The position numbers were made by a program, and so were the translations under genes. A stretch of 64,000 bases of DNA from Trichoplax sp. H2 (lineage: Eukaryota; Placozoa; Uniplacotomia; Trichoplacea): the NCBI GenBank assembly GCA_003344405.1, contig NOWV01000093.1:1-64000 (forward strand). Direction: 5' to 3'. Under the pieces are notes generated by a model that made no database searches, was not told the origin of the DNA, and worked only from the letters and a program-made list of their open reading frames with translations. Positions 1-20,937 of this stretch are shown here, piece after piece. Numbering within the stretch: position 1 is the first letter of the stretch; every line of letters begins with the position of its first letter.

Positions 1-924
1 TGGAGCTAAGGGATCCAAGTCGAATGTGGAGGCAATCCACATGCTTTACATGAGCATAAAACCGATCATTTCACACACTATCTTGTCTACAGTATTTAAT
101 ACGATGACATGATAGCTACTTTATCGTTGCTCACCTGTAGATTAGAATAGAAAATTGTATCCCGATCGGCAAATATCTTGAAGGTTCTTGATAAAGACTG
201 GATATTTGCTAGGCTAGATCGTCAGCATAATCCTCGTACTGTACTGTACAGTAATAGTGTGACGTCAGGTCTAGTGTGACATACTGTACGTCTGGTCACT
301 GTAGACAGTATTGTGTCTATTTACAGTACAGTACATTCCCTTAGCGTCTAAGGTACAGTATACAGTAGGATTCGATTCAATGAACAGTTTTATGCTCGTC
401 GAATATCAATACACAACATTAGAAATAGCGAGATGGTAATAGTAAGTCCTATATCACTCAAGGCTATAACAGCACTAAATCGATGTTGTTGACATCGGCG
501 GCAACACGATCAAACACGATTGTCATTCCTTTCTACAGTCTGCTGTACTGTACACAGTACAGCATACGGTAGGACTAGGACTAGACCGGACTGGAATGTG
601 CCCAAGTCTAATACAGTGCAGCCAGGGAAACATCTCAACTTTTTTGTCCCTGGTACAGCAGTGTCCTTTTTTAAGGTCATAGAAGCAGTTTGATATCGAA
701 TTCATCGATTTTGAAAGATTTCCAAATGTTGAAGATTTATTCGCCGATAGTTCCATTCTCCATAGTAGAAGAAAGAAACCACCTTGATCAAATGACACCT
801 TTGTAATAATGTACTTATTGTACTACACTATACCCTACAGTATAATGTCTCTATCAATACCAAATTTAACTGCCGTACGCTAAGAGTTATGTTTATCAAC
901 CATAATCAATCAAGGATTCCATAA

Positions 925-1250
925 CTACTACAAGCATGCGTAAACGAATCCTTATCAAAGCGCCAAGATCAGGATAGACCTCTATCACTACTACAAGCAT
1001 GCGTAAACGAACCTAATCAAAGAGCCGAGATCAGAATAGATTTCTATAGCTACTATAAGCATGCGTAAACGAATCCTAATCGAAGCGCCAAGATTAGAAA
1101 GGATTTCTATAACTACTACAAGCATGCGTAAACGAATCAAATCTAAGCGCCGAGTTAATTTAGAATAGATTTCTATAACTATAACAAGCATGCGTAAACG
1201 AACCCTAATCGAAGCAATGGAGCTACAATAGATTTCTATCACTACTACAC
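925..1250. repeat. Minisatellite, about 62-66 bp unit, five copies
   Basis: Each unit begins with a CTACTACAAGCATGCGTAAA-type sequence. Copies start at about 925, 988, 1050, 1113 and 1179, and each ends with an ATTTCTATAACTACTAC-like junction. A frame runs through the array on the minus strand (991-1257) with a repetitive peptide, which is a consequence of the repeat and not evidence of a gene. Confidence 0.85.
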
Positions 1251-1540
1251 TTGTCAAACAAGCAAAGGAATACGCAAGATGTCATACGGAGCACAGTAAA
1301 TGGATACGCATGCGTACAGTACTTTTACGCTTAGGTCCCTATCAAACAAGGAAGGATATACGCAAGATGTCATACGGAGCACAGCAACAAGCTACGCATG
1401 CGTATAGAACTTTTACGCTCAGGCCCTTGTCAAACAAGGAAGGGAATACGCAAGATGTCATACAGAGCACAGCAACAAGGTACGCATGCGTACAGTACTT
1501 TTACGCTCAGGTCCCTGGTCAATACTGGTCAAACAAGGTA
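1251..1540. repeat. Minisatellite, about 88-89 bp unit, three copies plus a partial
   Basis: Units start with TCAAACAAGGAAGG at about 1252, 1341, 1430 and 1529. Each carries ATACGCAAGATGTCATACGG, then the palindrome TACGCATGCGTA, then ACTTTTACGCTCAGG. It directly abuts the preceding 62-66 bp array. Both arrays contain a GCATGCGTA core. Confidence 0.85.
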
Positions 1541-1626
1541 GTATATTATTACAAAGGTGTCATTTGATCAAGGTGATTTAAGAATAAATCCGCAGTATGC
1601 TAGTCTAAAGCACTCATCACCAACTA

Positions 1627-1923
1627 TGATTCTGTATGGGAAACTTCAACTATGGAGAATGGAACAATCGGCGAATAAATCTTCAACATTTGGAAATCTT
1701 TCAAGATCGATAAATTCGATATCAAACTGCTACTAGGACCTTAAACGGAAGCAAAATTCTCTACGATTGAGATCAACTCTATATATCAATCCAGTGACGA
1801 CGGATGAGCTACAGACAGACCAGAACAAGCAAGGTAATACAGGACAAAGAATCCGAGGTGATCTCTTGCAGTATGCTAGTCCAAATCACTACTGCTGTAC
1901 TATGGTTATGTATGGATTAGCTC
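1627..1923. repeat. Left-hand copy of a 297-bp near-identical duplication ending at the gap
   Basis: This segment is about 99% identical to 2411-2707 and stops exactly at the first N of the gap. I see only isolated substitutions, for example CTGCTACTAGG here against CTGCTTCTAGG in the other copy. The abrupt end at the gap suggests a contig end that overlaps the next contig. Confidence 0.9.
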
Positions 1924-1943
1924 NNNNNNNNNNNNNNNNNNNN
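1924..1943. other. Scaffold gap (20 N)
   Basis: Twenty N bases. The sequence on its left recurs at 2411-2707, so the true gap is probably negative (overlapping or allelic contigs) and the 20-N length is a placeholder. Confidence 0.98.
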
Positions 1944-2094
1944 ATCATTATAATGTGTCTAAGGATCGCTGTCGTATGCAAGCAAAGCTTGCTCTGTCGA
2001 TAACAACCGTTATAAGAAAATGTAACAATCAAAATGGCTGTGTAGAAAACTCTATAAAGATTCTATGTTTATTCAATTTTCATCAGAATATTAC

Positions 2095-2410
2095 ATGAAA
2101 TCAAAATTTAAAGGCCCAGTGGCCACCCTTAGCGATATAACGAATACTATTTTAATAATCAGTACTCTGCAGAAATTACTACCTTAGAGCTATTCGTTTT
2201 ACATGAAGAAATCTTTAGGTTAAAAGTACTGTAAGAATCTTATACTGACCTATTGAAATGAACCCATAATCAGAGTCATTTAACAGTAGTATAAATACCC
2301 CCGCGCTGCTCATTTCAAGGGTGGGTGGGTGTGATTACATGAAATCAAAATTTAAAGGCCCAGTGGCCACCCTTAGCGATATGACGAATACTATTTTAAT
2401 AATCAGAACT
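2095..2410. repeat. 72-bp direct repeat flanking about 171 bp
   Basis: The 72-bp sequence at about 2096-2167 (begins TGAAATCAAAATTTAAAGGC) is repeated at about 2339-2410 with about two substitutions. The second copy joins directly onto the duplicated block at 2411-2707. The left-hand contig lacks this unit before 1627, so the two contigs differ structurally here. Confidence 0.85.
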
Positions 2411-2707
2411 ATAATTCTGTATGGGAAACTTCAACTATGGAGAATGGAACAATCGGCGAATAAATCTTCAACATTTGGAAATCTTTCAAGATCGATAAAT
2501 TCGATATCAAACTGCTTCTAGGACCTTAAACGGAAGCAAAATTCTCTACGATTGAGATCAACTCTATATATCAATCCAGTGACGACGGATGAGCTACAGA
2601 CAGACCAGAACAAGCAAGGTAATACAGGACAAAGAATCCGAGGTGATCTCTTGCAGTATGCTAGTCCAAATCACTACTGCTGTACTATGGTTATGTATGG
2701 ATTAGCT
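2411..2707. repeat. Right-hand copy of the 297-bp duplication
   Basis: Partner of 1627-1923. Here the homologous block continues past the point where the left copy meets the gap, into ordinary sequence from about 2708. Confidence 0.9.
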
Positions 2708-3139
2708 CACGGGGATTAAGTCACAGCTGGACAACTTCGAGCATGTTAAGAATGCACCGCCCTAATTAGTCGAACTACGTCATCGGCAGAAAATTCTACA
2801 AGATTGAGCAGACTTTCAAATTGGAACATGGCGGTTTACTGAGTTTGGTATTGGCATAACGAAGTTATTGGTTCAGTAATAGTAGAGACTAATATTAGAA
2901 ATTCAATATCGCTGAAGATTCGCTACTTGAAGAGCTCAACGATGGCGATCAACATGCTAGACGGTAAGACAAATCAGCCAAAAAATCAAATGCCAAATAG
3001 CAAATTGGTTGCCGCATTGTAATATTATAATATATATTGGATCATCAACCATCCATTGGGTATCCTTCGTAGCCAAATATCGGGATAATTAAACTATTCT
3101 GTACCTTGTAGAAAGATAATGTTGGTAGAAATTATTATT

Positions 3140-4170
3140 AGCTGTCAATCTTTTCAATAATCTCTTGATGATAAATCGTTTACGTACGCATATTAGTCGC
3201 ACAATCTCAAATCCAAAAGATTCTCATCAACATCCCAACATTAAAATTGCTCATCATCGCATCCGTTGGATGATAAGCTTCTACATCGTTATAGGCTTAG
3301 GATAGGAAATACAAACATTCTTAGTAATGAATAAATCGATCGTAAAGGTACAGTACGAATACCATTTGCTCATCAAGTTCATGATATCGCATTTAGCAGT
3401 ATATCAACATAATGATCTATGGTAGTAAGATCAAATGGCGTAAATAAAGGACGGACACGAATGATAACGTTAACTGTCTTTAATTAAAGGCTACATCGAT
3501 CAACAATTAACAATCGGACGTAAAAATGGACGAATATTATCTACCCAGTTGATAACCTCAAATCCTGTATTTCGCTAAACTCGTAAACCTATGCATCCAA
3601 GATATTAAAAATCACATCACGTAGATGGATAAAAGCGAGCTACTCTACCGTCACTCTACGTATACTGATGTGAACATCCATCACAAGATGTGTGAATCCC
3701 ATTTGCACTGTTGAGAATATCCCGTCTACTGTAATGATGACAGGGACTACTCGAAAGAAGATAAGTCTCTGTCAGTAATGAGTAAATGAGCGTGAAAGAT
3801 CCATGACATGAAATTCATATCTCATATATGGATGATATTGCGGCTAGAAGTTTGGGATGATGATCGATTTAGGCCTTTTTTAGTAATGTATATCCACAAT
3901 CAATTTTAAAATGGGCAAATACTACCTGCATACTGTAGTTCATAATCTCAAATTTAGTGAATGCCAGTATAAAGATCCTAAGGTTAAAACCTAATCATGT
4001 AGATGAATGTAGTTGTTAATGAGTCATTACCCTACTTTTAAGCGTGATAGATACAAGCCCTTTTAAACATCTGCCAACATCAATCGTAAAATGTTTTACA
4101 GAAGATTAACGAATATTTTCTCTGCATATATTGAGATTTAAATTTTTACAATCAATTTGGTTACCGTCAT
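3140..4170. repeat. Highly diverged tandem repeat array
   Basis: Similar phrases recur at irregular spacing. Examples are AATCGTAAAATG-like followed by GAATATT(A/T)TCT and then AATCTCAAAT, near 3150, 3500, 3890 and 4075. A TAGTAATGA(A/G)TAAAT phrase appears near 3322 and 3773, with a shorter variant near 4014. Copies are too degraded for me to define a unit by eye. A self dot plot would decide it. Confidence 0.4.
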
Positions 4171-5578
4171 ACTGACTAGATCACGGGAACGGTGCAATCA
4201 AATTAGTTTCATCCGGTTCCATAACTTAAATTAAGACTTTCCCGTGTAGACCTTCAACATGGTGCAGGAGTGCAAACTATGCAATGTACCTTTTCGCATC
4301 CTTTTACCTTTTATAACATAGTGTGCATAATGATTTCATTATGGATCATCATCATGGGCTACTACTGTACAGTATAATTTACCTTAATTAAATATCTAAT
4401 CCTGATTCTCGTACAATACGTTTATGCCAGGATGCTTGATTAGGGCCTAAATCGTAACATAATCAATTAATTGGAATTTTCAATTATCATTATATTCCAT
4501 CGTTATCATTAGTAATCATTATAACTTATATCTTATTAGTGCAGTACAGACTACTGTACAGTACTGTAGCGTTGTGCATAGCACTTGTAATAAATAATAC
4601 AATCTGTTCACATCTACTACTTATTACCACCAAGTTAACCACCACAGAGTCCTGAATGAAAGAAGTTTAATTTCCTTCAAAAACTGGCTAATGATCTACA
4701 GTATTTGATGACGATGATCTCACTATAACTCTGCTGTGCGATCCCAATCTGTTTAGTATAATTAATCAATACGCCGATAAGCTCAAGAACAATTTTTCGC
4801 CATGATCTCCATAATATTAGGCTCAGGTATTTATAGTTAATTCGTTCTGTCATAATACGGATTAAGTAGAACATGACATTACTGCAATGAAATGGGCAAC
4901 AGTAATTTTATGAAACTTGTAGTTTGTAATGTGCTTTCGATATATTTTTACAAATCGTTAAAATATCCCATCGCTCGATTATGATCACACTATTGCTTAT
5001 TGCTCTTGCTTTGTATGATTTATTATTCTACTACTAGTTCATTTTCTACAAGAAGTGAACTTTGATGTAGTAGTAAACCGGATTAAGTTAGGACCGCAAA
5101 CTAAGATCAACTCCAATTTACTATAGTTCGGATTAATGCAGCTTGAACAACTACAGTCACACCTCCAAATGTGATCGATTGTTTTCTAGTGAAATCGTAT
5201 ACTACATCTTTAGCAAATCTGTATGGTCTGTTAGAGCCTGTAAATTACTGGTTAATAATAGATGGGCAGCATAGTGACAGTAAAAGGAACTATTTTTACT
5301 GCTGCTGAATGCTAATCAGAAACGAAACTGTTGACCATTATACAATACAGCATGACATGGATGTGGAATATTTTTGTTGTATTAAGATTGATACCTCTTA
5401 ATTAATCTATAAGATTGGTCAAGGTTTATAGACGTTGAACAGCACGGTGTTAGTAAAGGATACCAAAAACCGAGTTATTAATACAAGACACACCAACAGA
5501 AGTACTAACTTTCCTTGAAGCTAAATCTGAAATTTGTAATGCTTTCTTGATTTTTTGTTACCATGGTCAACGCTGTAG

Positions 5579-7269
5579 CAATTACTTGGAATTCCATCGC
5601 CTTGATGATTACTGGCATAACGTTCTTATTAACAGCTGAAATTTTATGCAAGTAAGAAAACCAACCATCTTCTATCCTAGTAGCATAGCATAACATCCCT
5701 TTCTATTCTCTTAACATTTCTAATTAAAACTCGTTTTACTAAGCAAGTAATACAAATAAACTTATCACTTTATAGGAATCGATTTTTCTATTATTTAATT
5801 GGTATATCCTGCGGCATCCTGATTGCTTTACTGATTATTGTTCATTATTTAAGTGGATACGTTCCTCAGGTTAGGAAAATCTTGTCAAACTAATGCTGTT
5901 TTAACTATCTTGAGGTGATAATTTAGTAACTTGATAAGCTACTAGTAACGTTTCTTACTCTGTTTGTGATCAGAAAAGCTTATCGCGGTTAGTACTTGTC
6001 AGTGGATTTTTTGGCTTAGCCTATTTTACGGAACAAGTCGTATTAAATTTTCCGCTGATAATAAATTATTATTGGCGACCACTGGTGATATACCTTGGAG
6101 TCGCTGGAATTATTAGTTTCTTTGTTTGCTACCTATATGAGCCCCCTAAAGTTGATCGGAAGGTAAGCAAATCTGTTATTGTGATAGCAGAAGCTTGTAA
6201 ATAGGTATATCTATATAATCGGGATACAAAATGTATACTAAATTAAGGAAAATGTCGTATTCAGTATAGTTTCAATATTATGTATTAATGCATTTCTAGA
6301 AGCAGAATAGATATTGATATATTCTTATTTACTACTACGCGCAGTAAGTTTGATCAAATTGACAGTAGATTGTACGCTTTAAATTACCTTAATCAATAGT
6401 GATGTTGCTATTACGAATTTGCCACAATAGCCATTTCCTAATGACTTGTTGAAGATATTTTTTCTATTTGTTAAAATGATTACAGAGAGATATTCTTAAG
6501 TGGATCATTCAGTTATTGGGTCTAGTTCTCATCTATAACGCATCTTATTCTGAAAGAATGGGCGTGGGTATTGTAGTAGCTTGTTGTGTGATGAAATGGT
6601 ATCACGATATATATAGTCTCTTCATGAGCGTTTTGAATGGTTTTAGCATACTTAGGTCAGCAACAATATAACCTTTTTTCATTTGTCATGATTTTTACTA
6701 ACCCTTTTTGACTTAGTTTAAAGATTAAAATTGCAGATAATGATGGCTCATTTTAATGCTTTATGGTCTGTTTGCTAGAAAATATTTACCGAGATACACG
6801 GTACCTGAGCCACGACGTTTATTAACGGAGGCAGAATATGAAATAGAAGGTAAAATTGCTACTGATAATGCCCTATTGGATCTTCGTCGATATTGCTTAA
6901 GTTCTGAATGTAATTCATGGGAACTTATTAGCAAGCTCAAAGATCCGAAGAGGTAGGAACTGGCCGATTAGTATCAGTCTGGCTTAGGCCCTGAATTTAT
7001 AAAATAATCATTATCCTCCTACTTCCGTAATTTTTTCTTATCTGCATCTTGTAACAACGTACATTTCGTTAAAAAAGAATGCCCATTAATGATACGTTTT
7101 TATTAACTATATTAGCTTTGCAAAGTTTCTATGTGGAGAAAAGGACCTCAATGATGACACAATGTTCACCTGGATGAATGACAGTATGTTTGAGTTAGAA
7201 GAAAACACCACTCGTACTGCTACGCAAGAGCCTGACAGCGAGGTATCCAACACAGTAGATTCCAATTAG
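5579..7269 (+). CDS. Nuclear envelope integral membrane protein (NEMP/TMEM194 family), 5' end not resolved
   Basis: NEMP proteins are multi-pass proteins of the inner nuclear membrane. Readable exons are 5579-5651, 5776-5869, 5974-6162, 6486-6655, 6779-6952 and 7116-7269, with GT/AG junctions and matching phases. They give membrane segments (SIALMITGITFLLTAEIL, GISCGILIALLIIVHYL, VIYLGVAGIISFFVCYLYEP, IIQLLGLVLIYNASY). The diagnostic cytoplasmic/nuclear segment PEPRRLLTEAEYEIEG then follows, then LRRYCLSSECNSWELISKL, close to human NEMP1 (PPRLLTEEEYRIQG and LREFCNSPDCSAWK). The C-terminus is acidic and ends at TAG 7267-7269. The N-terminal signal peptide and lumenal domain must lie in exons upstream of 5579. 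Sequence alone cannot separate NEMP1 from NEMP2. Confidence 0.9.
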
Positions 7270-8628
7270 AAGATAATCTACAATTAATTTGAAAATTAGA
7301 TTTTTGTATTTCCACAGAAAGTCTAACTCATTTATTGTACTGTTAAAGTGCATTTTAACTCATTAATTATTATCATTAAAATTAGCACTTATCTCCGAAT
7401 GGTATGATAAGTCTAATAAGCGATGCATTTGTAATAACATGAGATGTCAGTTTCAATATAATATTCTTACGAGTGTGAATATTACGTGTACCAGAAAAAT
7501 TTTTTGTCTATTTCAACTGCAAATTTATCTAGTAACGCAATAAAAGACTGTAAATATGATCTTGAATGGATGCAACTATTCGATCTCAAACACGAACGTA
7601 CATATGTTCTATAAATATCAACTTGTAATCGAACTTGAAAAATTGTCCAATTTTTCACCGGACTATACAAGTGCATATATTTATTTCTTAGTGTAGAAAG
7701 CATGGATTGATTTAGCATGTATAAGCTCTTTGATGAAGTAAAATAATTTACCGATTATTTCATAGTGTCGTCGTACAGTGTACACTATATGGTTGTAATC
7801 TAAATGAAGACACTGTCTTCGCTGATATAATGGCAGTGCAGCAACTGCCTATAAGAGCTGTCATGGAGTGGCATCAAAAATGTTTTATATCTGGGCACTA
7901 GAGGAGCTCAACCTTGGCAGCATACTGTAATCAACTTCGTGCAGCAATGTGGGTTAACGCTAGTGCAGAATATTAGAAGTTACTCTTACAATCACTGAAC
8001 ATATCGAACAAAAAGAAAACTTCTGGCCATTTAATTATGACAAGATTCATTAAAAAGTGCTACAGTGTACGTACATATTGGCTTAAGAGATAAAAATTCT
8101 ACATAATACAACACTTTCAGTACCACATGCATCATTAGAATTTTATTTTTGTCACTGATGAAAAATTCATTTTTTAGCCTCGTCATTTCTTACTAAAACA
8201 CTAGATCTTCGAAGAAAGAAGATATAGACTCCTCTACAAAATCTGTTTTATACTATACTTTTCAATATGCATTTTAGAAGGGCTACTGATGCATGCCTGT
8301 ATTGGTATATGCGAACATATCTATTTCAATATAACGGAAGTTTCTTTCATTTTAACACAAGTGCTACCAGTGGCGTTAAAAATTTTACATCTCTGAAAAC
8401 ATTACTTCATGCCAGATATATCCGAATATAACATTCAAATCAAAATCTTCTCATAATGAAACGTTGTGTTGACAAATATTCGATTTCAACTACTTCTTAA
8501 AGACTAAATATGTTCAAATGGTTCCTAAATTTACACTTCGATATCTAGTGTAGTATGCGTACATAAAAACGTGTTAATTCTATCATGAAGGGTTCTGCAT
8601 ATATACGAGTGTATCTAGTCTCATTCTT
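7270..8628. other. Spacer between convergent NEMP and ABCC genes
   Basis: About 1.36 kb separates the NEMP stop from the stop of the minus-strand ABCC gene, so the two genes converge. The frames at 7482-7718 (-) and elsewhere are short and low-complexity. I see no recognisable gene. Confidence 0.6.
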
Positions 8629-17439
<8,811 letters not shown>

Positions 17440-20112
17440 ACAGAATTAGGTTATTAACCGTAGGTAAAGAAGCAGTAATAATGGGCAGTAAATTATATAA
17501 AATCGTTTTGGTATAAGAGACATATGTGAGTTAGTACTCATACAACCTTGCTACTATGATGTACTCTTAAATGATGTGTAATTGCATGATAAAAATAATA
17601 ATAATGCTAATCCTACATTATATATAGCAATATTTGTCCGTATGGGCAAGTATGCTAACGACAATGGATACTTCTTCACAACATGTGTATCTTACTTCCA
17701 ATTATCTTTGTTCTTATCCATGATTATACCAACTATTGCAGTATTAGTGATTTTGAATTTGTTTAGCTCTTTATGGTGTCGCTGACGACGACGATGATAA
17801 TCCTGCTAGAGAAAGAATTATAATTCAAAATTTTCATTTCAAAAAGATTGAATATGCAGATACCTATTCGGCCTCCCTCCATACTAATATACGAGTACAA
17901 TATTGTATACTGTGCGTATACTGGACTACAATAGCTATAAGCAAGCTACAGTAATATTATACAAATGGAGATAACATGATTATTTGTGAGCCTCACGATT
18001 ATTGTATCATTGCTGCAAAACACAATGACTACAGTTTACAAGCCCATAGCATGACTTGAGCTGAAAGCCATATCTGAAGTAATTTACTAGTACAAGCAGG
18101 AAAGCGCATGGTAACTGGTAGATCTATTAAACTTGATAATATTATTGTGTATGCCTACGGAAATATGTGATAGAACATGTAATATGATTTCTTGAAATAC
18201 GCAATGATTGCTGTTAAGGATGATGAGAGGATGAAGAGCAGGTTTATTTATAGATTGAGAATGAACGCACATAGGTAGTAACAAGCAGTTACATTGATAA
18301 TATATAGTAGGTTATCTATTCATTATATTACAGAACAATATTAAGCTGCAAGTCAGTAGCAAGGTTCCAATCTGAAAGTCTACTACTTCAATGGAAAAGT
18401 TATTTAAATGGCAGCTTCTATATTCATCAGTAGAGCACTGTCGTTAATATAGTACACTACATTCCACGTCTATCCTAATGTCCTTATAAACTTTAATTGA
18501 CTGAAATAGTTGTGATTACGTAATTTGTAGTGATTCAAATAATTGTTTACGCATTTGTAGTTACTATAGGTACTATACTACTGATGTAATCGTATAACGA
18601 GTATATTGTTTATAATTAATTCTTCGAGATAATTAAGCTGTACACACAGTATAATAATAATAATGCTGCCTACAACATTTGTACGTTTTACAGATGATGC
18701 CTACCACCGTTTCGGTTTGATACTGCTTTAGCTTTTACTGTATACTGAGTCAGACTGATTGCACATCGTATTTAAGAAAATGAACCAGAATCAAGCAGTA
18801 AATATTGTGTATGTCAGAACGTTGAGGCATGATGTTGTGTAGTGAACCAGTATGCTTAAAACTTGAGGTGGTCTGGGAGTCGAATAAACTTGTAGATAAA
18901 ACAACTGTTACATACTTTCTGTTGCTATTAAATGGATTGAGCTATCATGTACAATCTTGTAGGCTTGGCGTAGTTACTTTAAACCTAATGTTGAGTTCAT
19001 TCTTACTACCTACTAGTTAACCTAAATTAAGTTCCCGCATCGACAATGACCATTGAACAATATCTCAAACCCATGTCAATTATTCCGTTCAACCAATAAT
19101 TGGATGGTCATGATGACGTAGATTTACGATAGAATTGCATCATCTTTCCAAATGTAGTACCTAATAGCTATCTTGTGAAGGAAAGAATGCAATTCAAAGG
19201 GTAATCAGTTTCTACTCGGCCATTTTCTATTCCTAAGCTTCTTTTACTTTGATTTTTACAGTCTTCAATCAGTGAATTCATTGCCAAGATTGGACAAGAA
19301 TGATTGGCTATCGCCTAACAACCACTAAAGCATGTCGTGGTACTTACCAGTCAATCAGTGGAGGCACTGACTTTAGTCCGCGACAATCTCCTGCGGGTGA
19401 CGGGTCTGATTGTTAGCCCCTTGAGTGGGATAATGTTATTTAAGACTATCACTTACCGCAACTTCACAGTACAGTATATCTGACATAACTATCATACAGG
19501 ATTACTACAGTTTATGGTGAATGGTTATCAGCACGTTGTTAGTTGAACAGTTCACTTCACTTTACATCGATGTCTGAAGATTGAAGCTCAGCAAATTCTT
19601 CAAGGCTTCTGCCGCACTGCATCAACTCAATGTTGTTTGAACACTCAATTGTGACGTCATTGCTAGCCTATAATATTCAGCATTCCTGTACAATGTATGT
19701 ACGGTGTAGAGTAAAACCAACCAACAGCAACTAAATAAATAAATTACTAGTTAAATTGACTTTCAAGATTCAAGACCGTTCTTCATCAAAGGATTCTTTC
19801 ACCTAAACTACATACAATATGGATGATGTAGACTACGCTCTTTGATCACTTATAAGGACGTGTAGTTAGTGTTCTACTTTGCAATTTGTAAATAGCAATG
19901 GCTATTACGTCGGAGATTACTGAAAATGTCGCCATTCATCATTAAAATAGGTGTATCCTTACAATAATAGTCTAAAAAAAGTCCGAACCGTAGCGTAATG
20001 TCATATCTGATAATTATAATTATATTACATAAGGTATAAGTTATAATAATCATAGACTACAAATTATCAACATGTTATGTTATCAAAATGTTTGTCTGTG
20101 TCGTGTCTAGCA

Positions 20113-20937
20113 ATGGAGTCAACTTCAATATCTGTAGAGTACGACGCTACTAAGTTACAAAACGATCCGTTACTATTACAGCTAGAATCTTATAAAAAGG
20201 AAAGTCTTAAGACCTCTTCGGTACTGCTTCACACGATCATTCAATAACTCTGCTAATGTATGTACACTACAAGCTTCAATAAAGTCAATGAACTAGTAGC
20301 AAAGCGCGAGTTGCATGTTATGAAAAGTATCTCTAGCCAACCTCAAGATCCACCACAGAAAAGACGCATTTTGAGTTCAGATTGCTTATGCAAACATCGT
20401 GGCATAAATGGCGCAATAAACTGTCAGCCTTTTCACGTTCACTGCCTCAGGCAGGTAGTATGAGCATGTCATGTTGTGGATAGGCAATAACGTATATGCT
20501 TGTTACTGTACTGGATAATGTATGACTGACTCACAATTTTCCTGACAGAGGATATAACTTTATCTGAGTAGAATGCCACGAATATAATGATATACTCGTA
20601 TTTTATCTGCATGGACGCTTACTACATTACGTATTTTTATATTTATTGGGTGTACAGTATGTGTGGGGGTGGGGTAAGTAGCCTCCGTTACTTTGCTGCC
20701 ATTCTTGGTATATATCGTTTCAGCTGTCTTAAGTCAAATGTGCATCGATTGGAATTGGAACGATACAAAAAGGTGCAGCAATAGTTTAAAGCTGTTCGAA
20801 CCACTGCAGTCAAATGGATATTCTCCGTAGAAGTATCAGCAAATGAATATTGTAATGACAACAAGTCTTCCCAAGTTTTCAATGAATGGCTGGGTGTCGG
20901 AAAATGTAGAATTAATGAATTCTATTACCGGTAGGAA
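20113..20937 (+). pseudogene. Unrecognised coding-like fragments (gene or gene remnant)
   Basis: I do not recognise this. An ATG at 20113 opens a frame of about 44 codons (starts MESTSISVEYDATKLQNDPL) that ends in TAA. After a second stop the same frame resumes at 20257 with QPQDPPQKRRILSSDCLC and a Cys/His-rich stretch (CLCKHRG...NCQPFHVHC), ending at a possible donor CAG|GTAGTA near 20457. A further coding-like frame at about 20776-20935 contains NEWLGVGKCRINEFYYR just before another possible donor. The in-frame continuity across two stops suggests either an exon structure I cannot see or a decaying gene. The Cys/His spacing could be a zinc-binding motif, but that is inference. Confidence 0.3.

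Larger units (their letters stand above)
671..1746. repeat. Fold-back (long inverted repeat) element with internal minisatellites
   Basis: The left arm (about 671-766 and 780-813) is the reverse complement of the right arm (about 1543-1577 and 1654-1746). The segment reading ATTATTACAAAGGTGTCATT at about 1548 appears inverted at about 790-809, and the arm around 690-766 matches 1660-1735 with few differences. Between the arms lie two different tandem arrays (about 925-1250 and 1251-1540). Long imperfect inverted arms enclosing tandem repeats are typical of non-autonomous fold-back DNA transposons. No transposase frame is present and no target-site duplication was identified, so the transposon reading is inference. 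Confidence 0.55.
1..5578. other. Repeat-rich intergenic region, no firm gene
   Basis: No reading frame here resembles a known protein. The longer frames are by-products of repeats: the frames at 523-798 (-) and 2321-2521 (+) encode almost the same peptide because they read opposite arms of one inverted repeat. The region contains the fold-back element at 671-1746, the gap at 1924-1943 with duplicated flanks, a 72-bp direct repeat, and diverged tandem repeats at about 3140-4170. The last kilobase (about 5150-5500, + strand) may contain 5' exons of the NEMP gene. A stretch near 5450-5500 could encode a short lumenal-domain segment, but I could not place it with confidence. Confidence 0.6.

Noticed and set aside
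523-798. 91-codon minus-strand frame as a gene
   Set aside because: It reads the left arm of the fold-back repeat. The same peptide appears on the plus strand at 2321-2521 from the other arm, so it is a repeat artefact.
991-1257. Repetitive-peptide frame as a repeat protein
   Set aside because: It is generated by the 62-66 bp minisatellite. Units vary in length by amounts not divisible by three, so no conserved frame is maintained.
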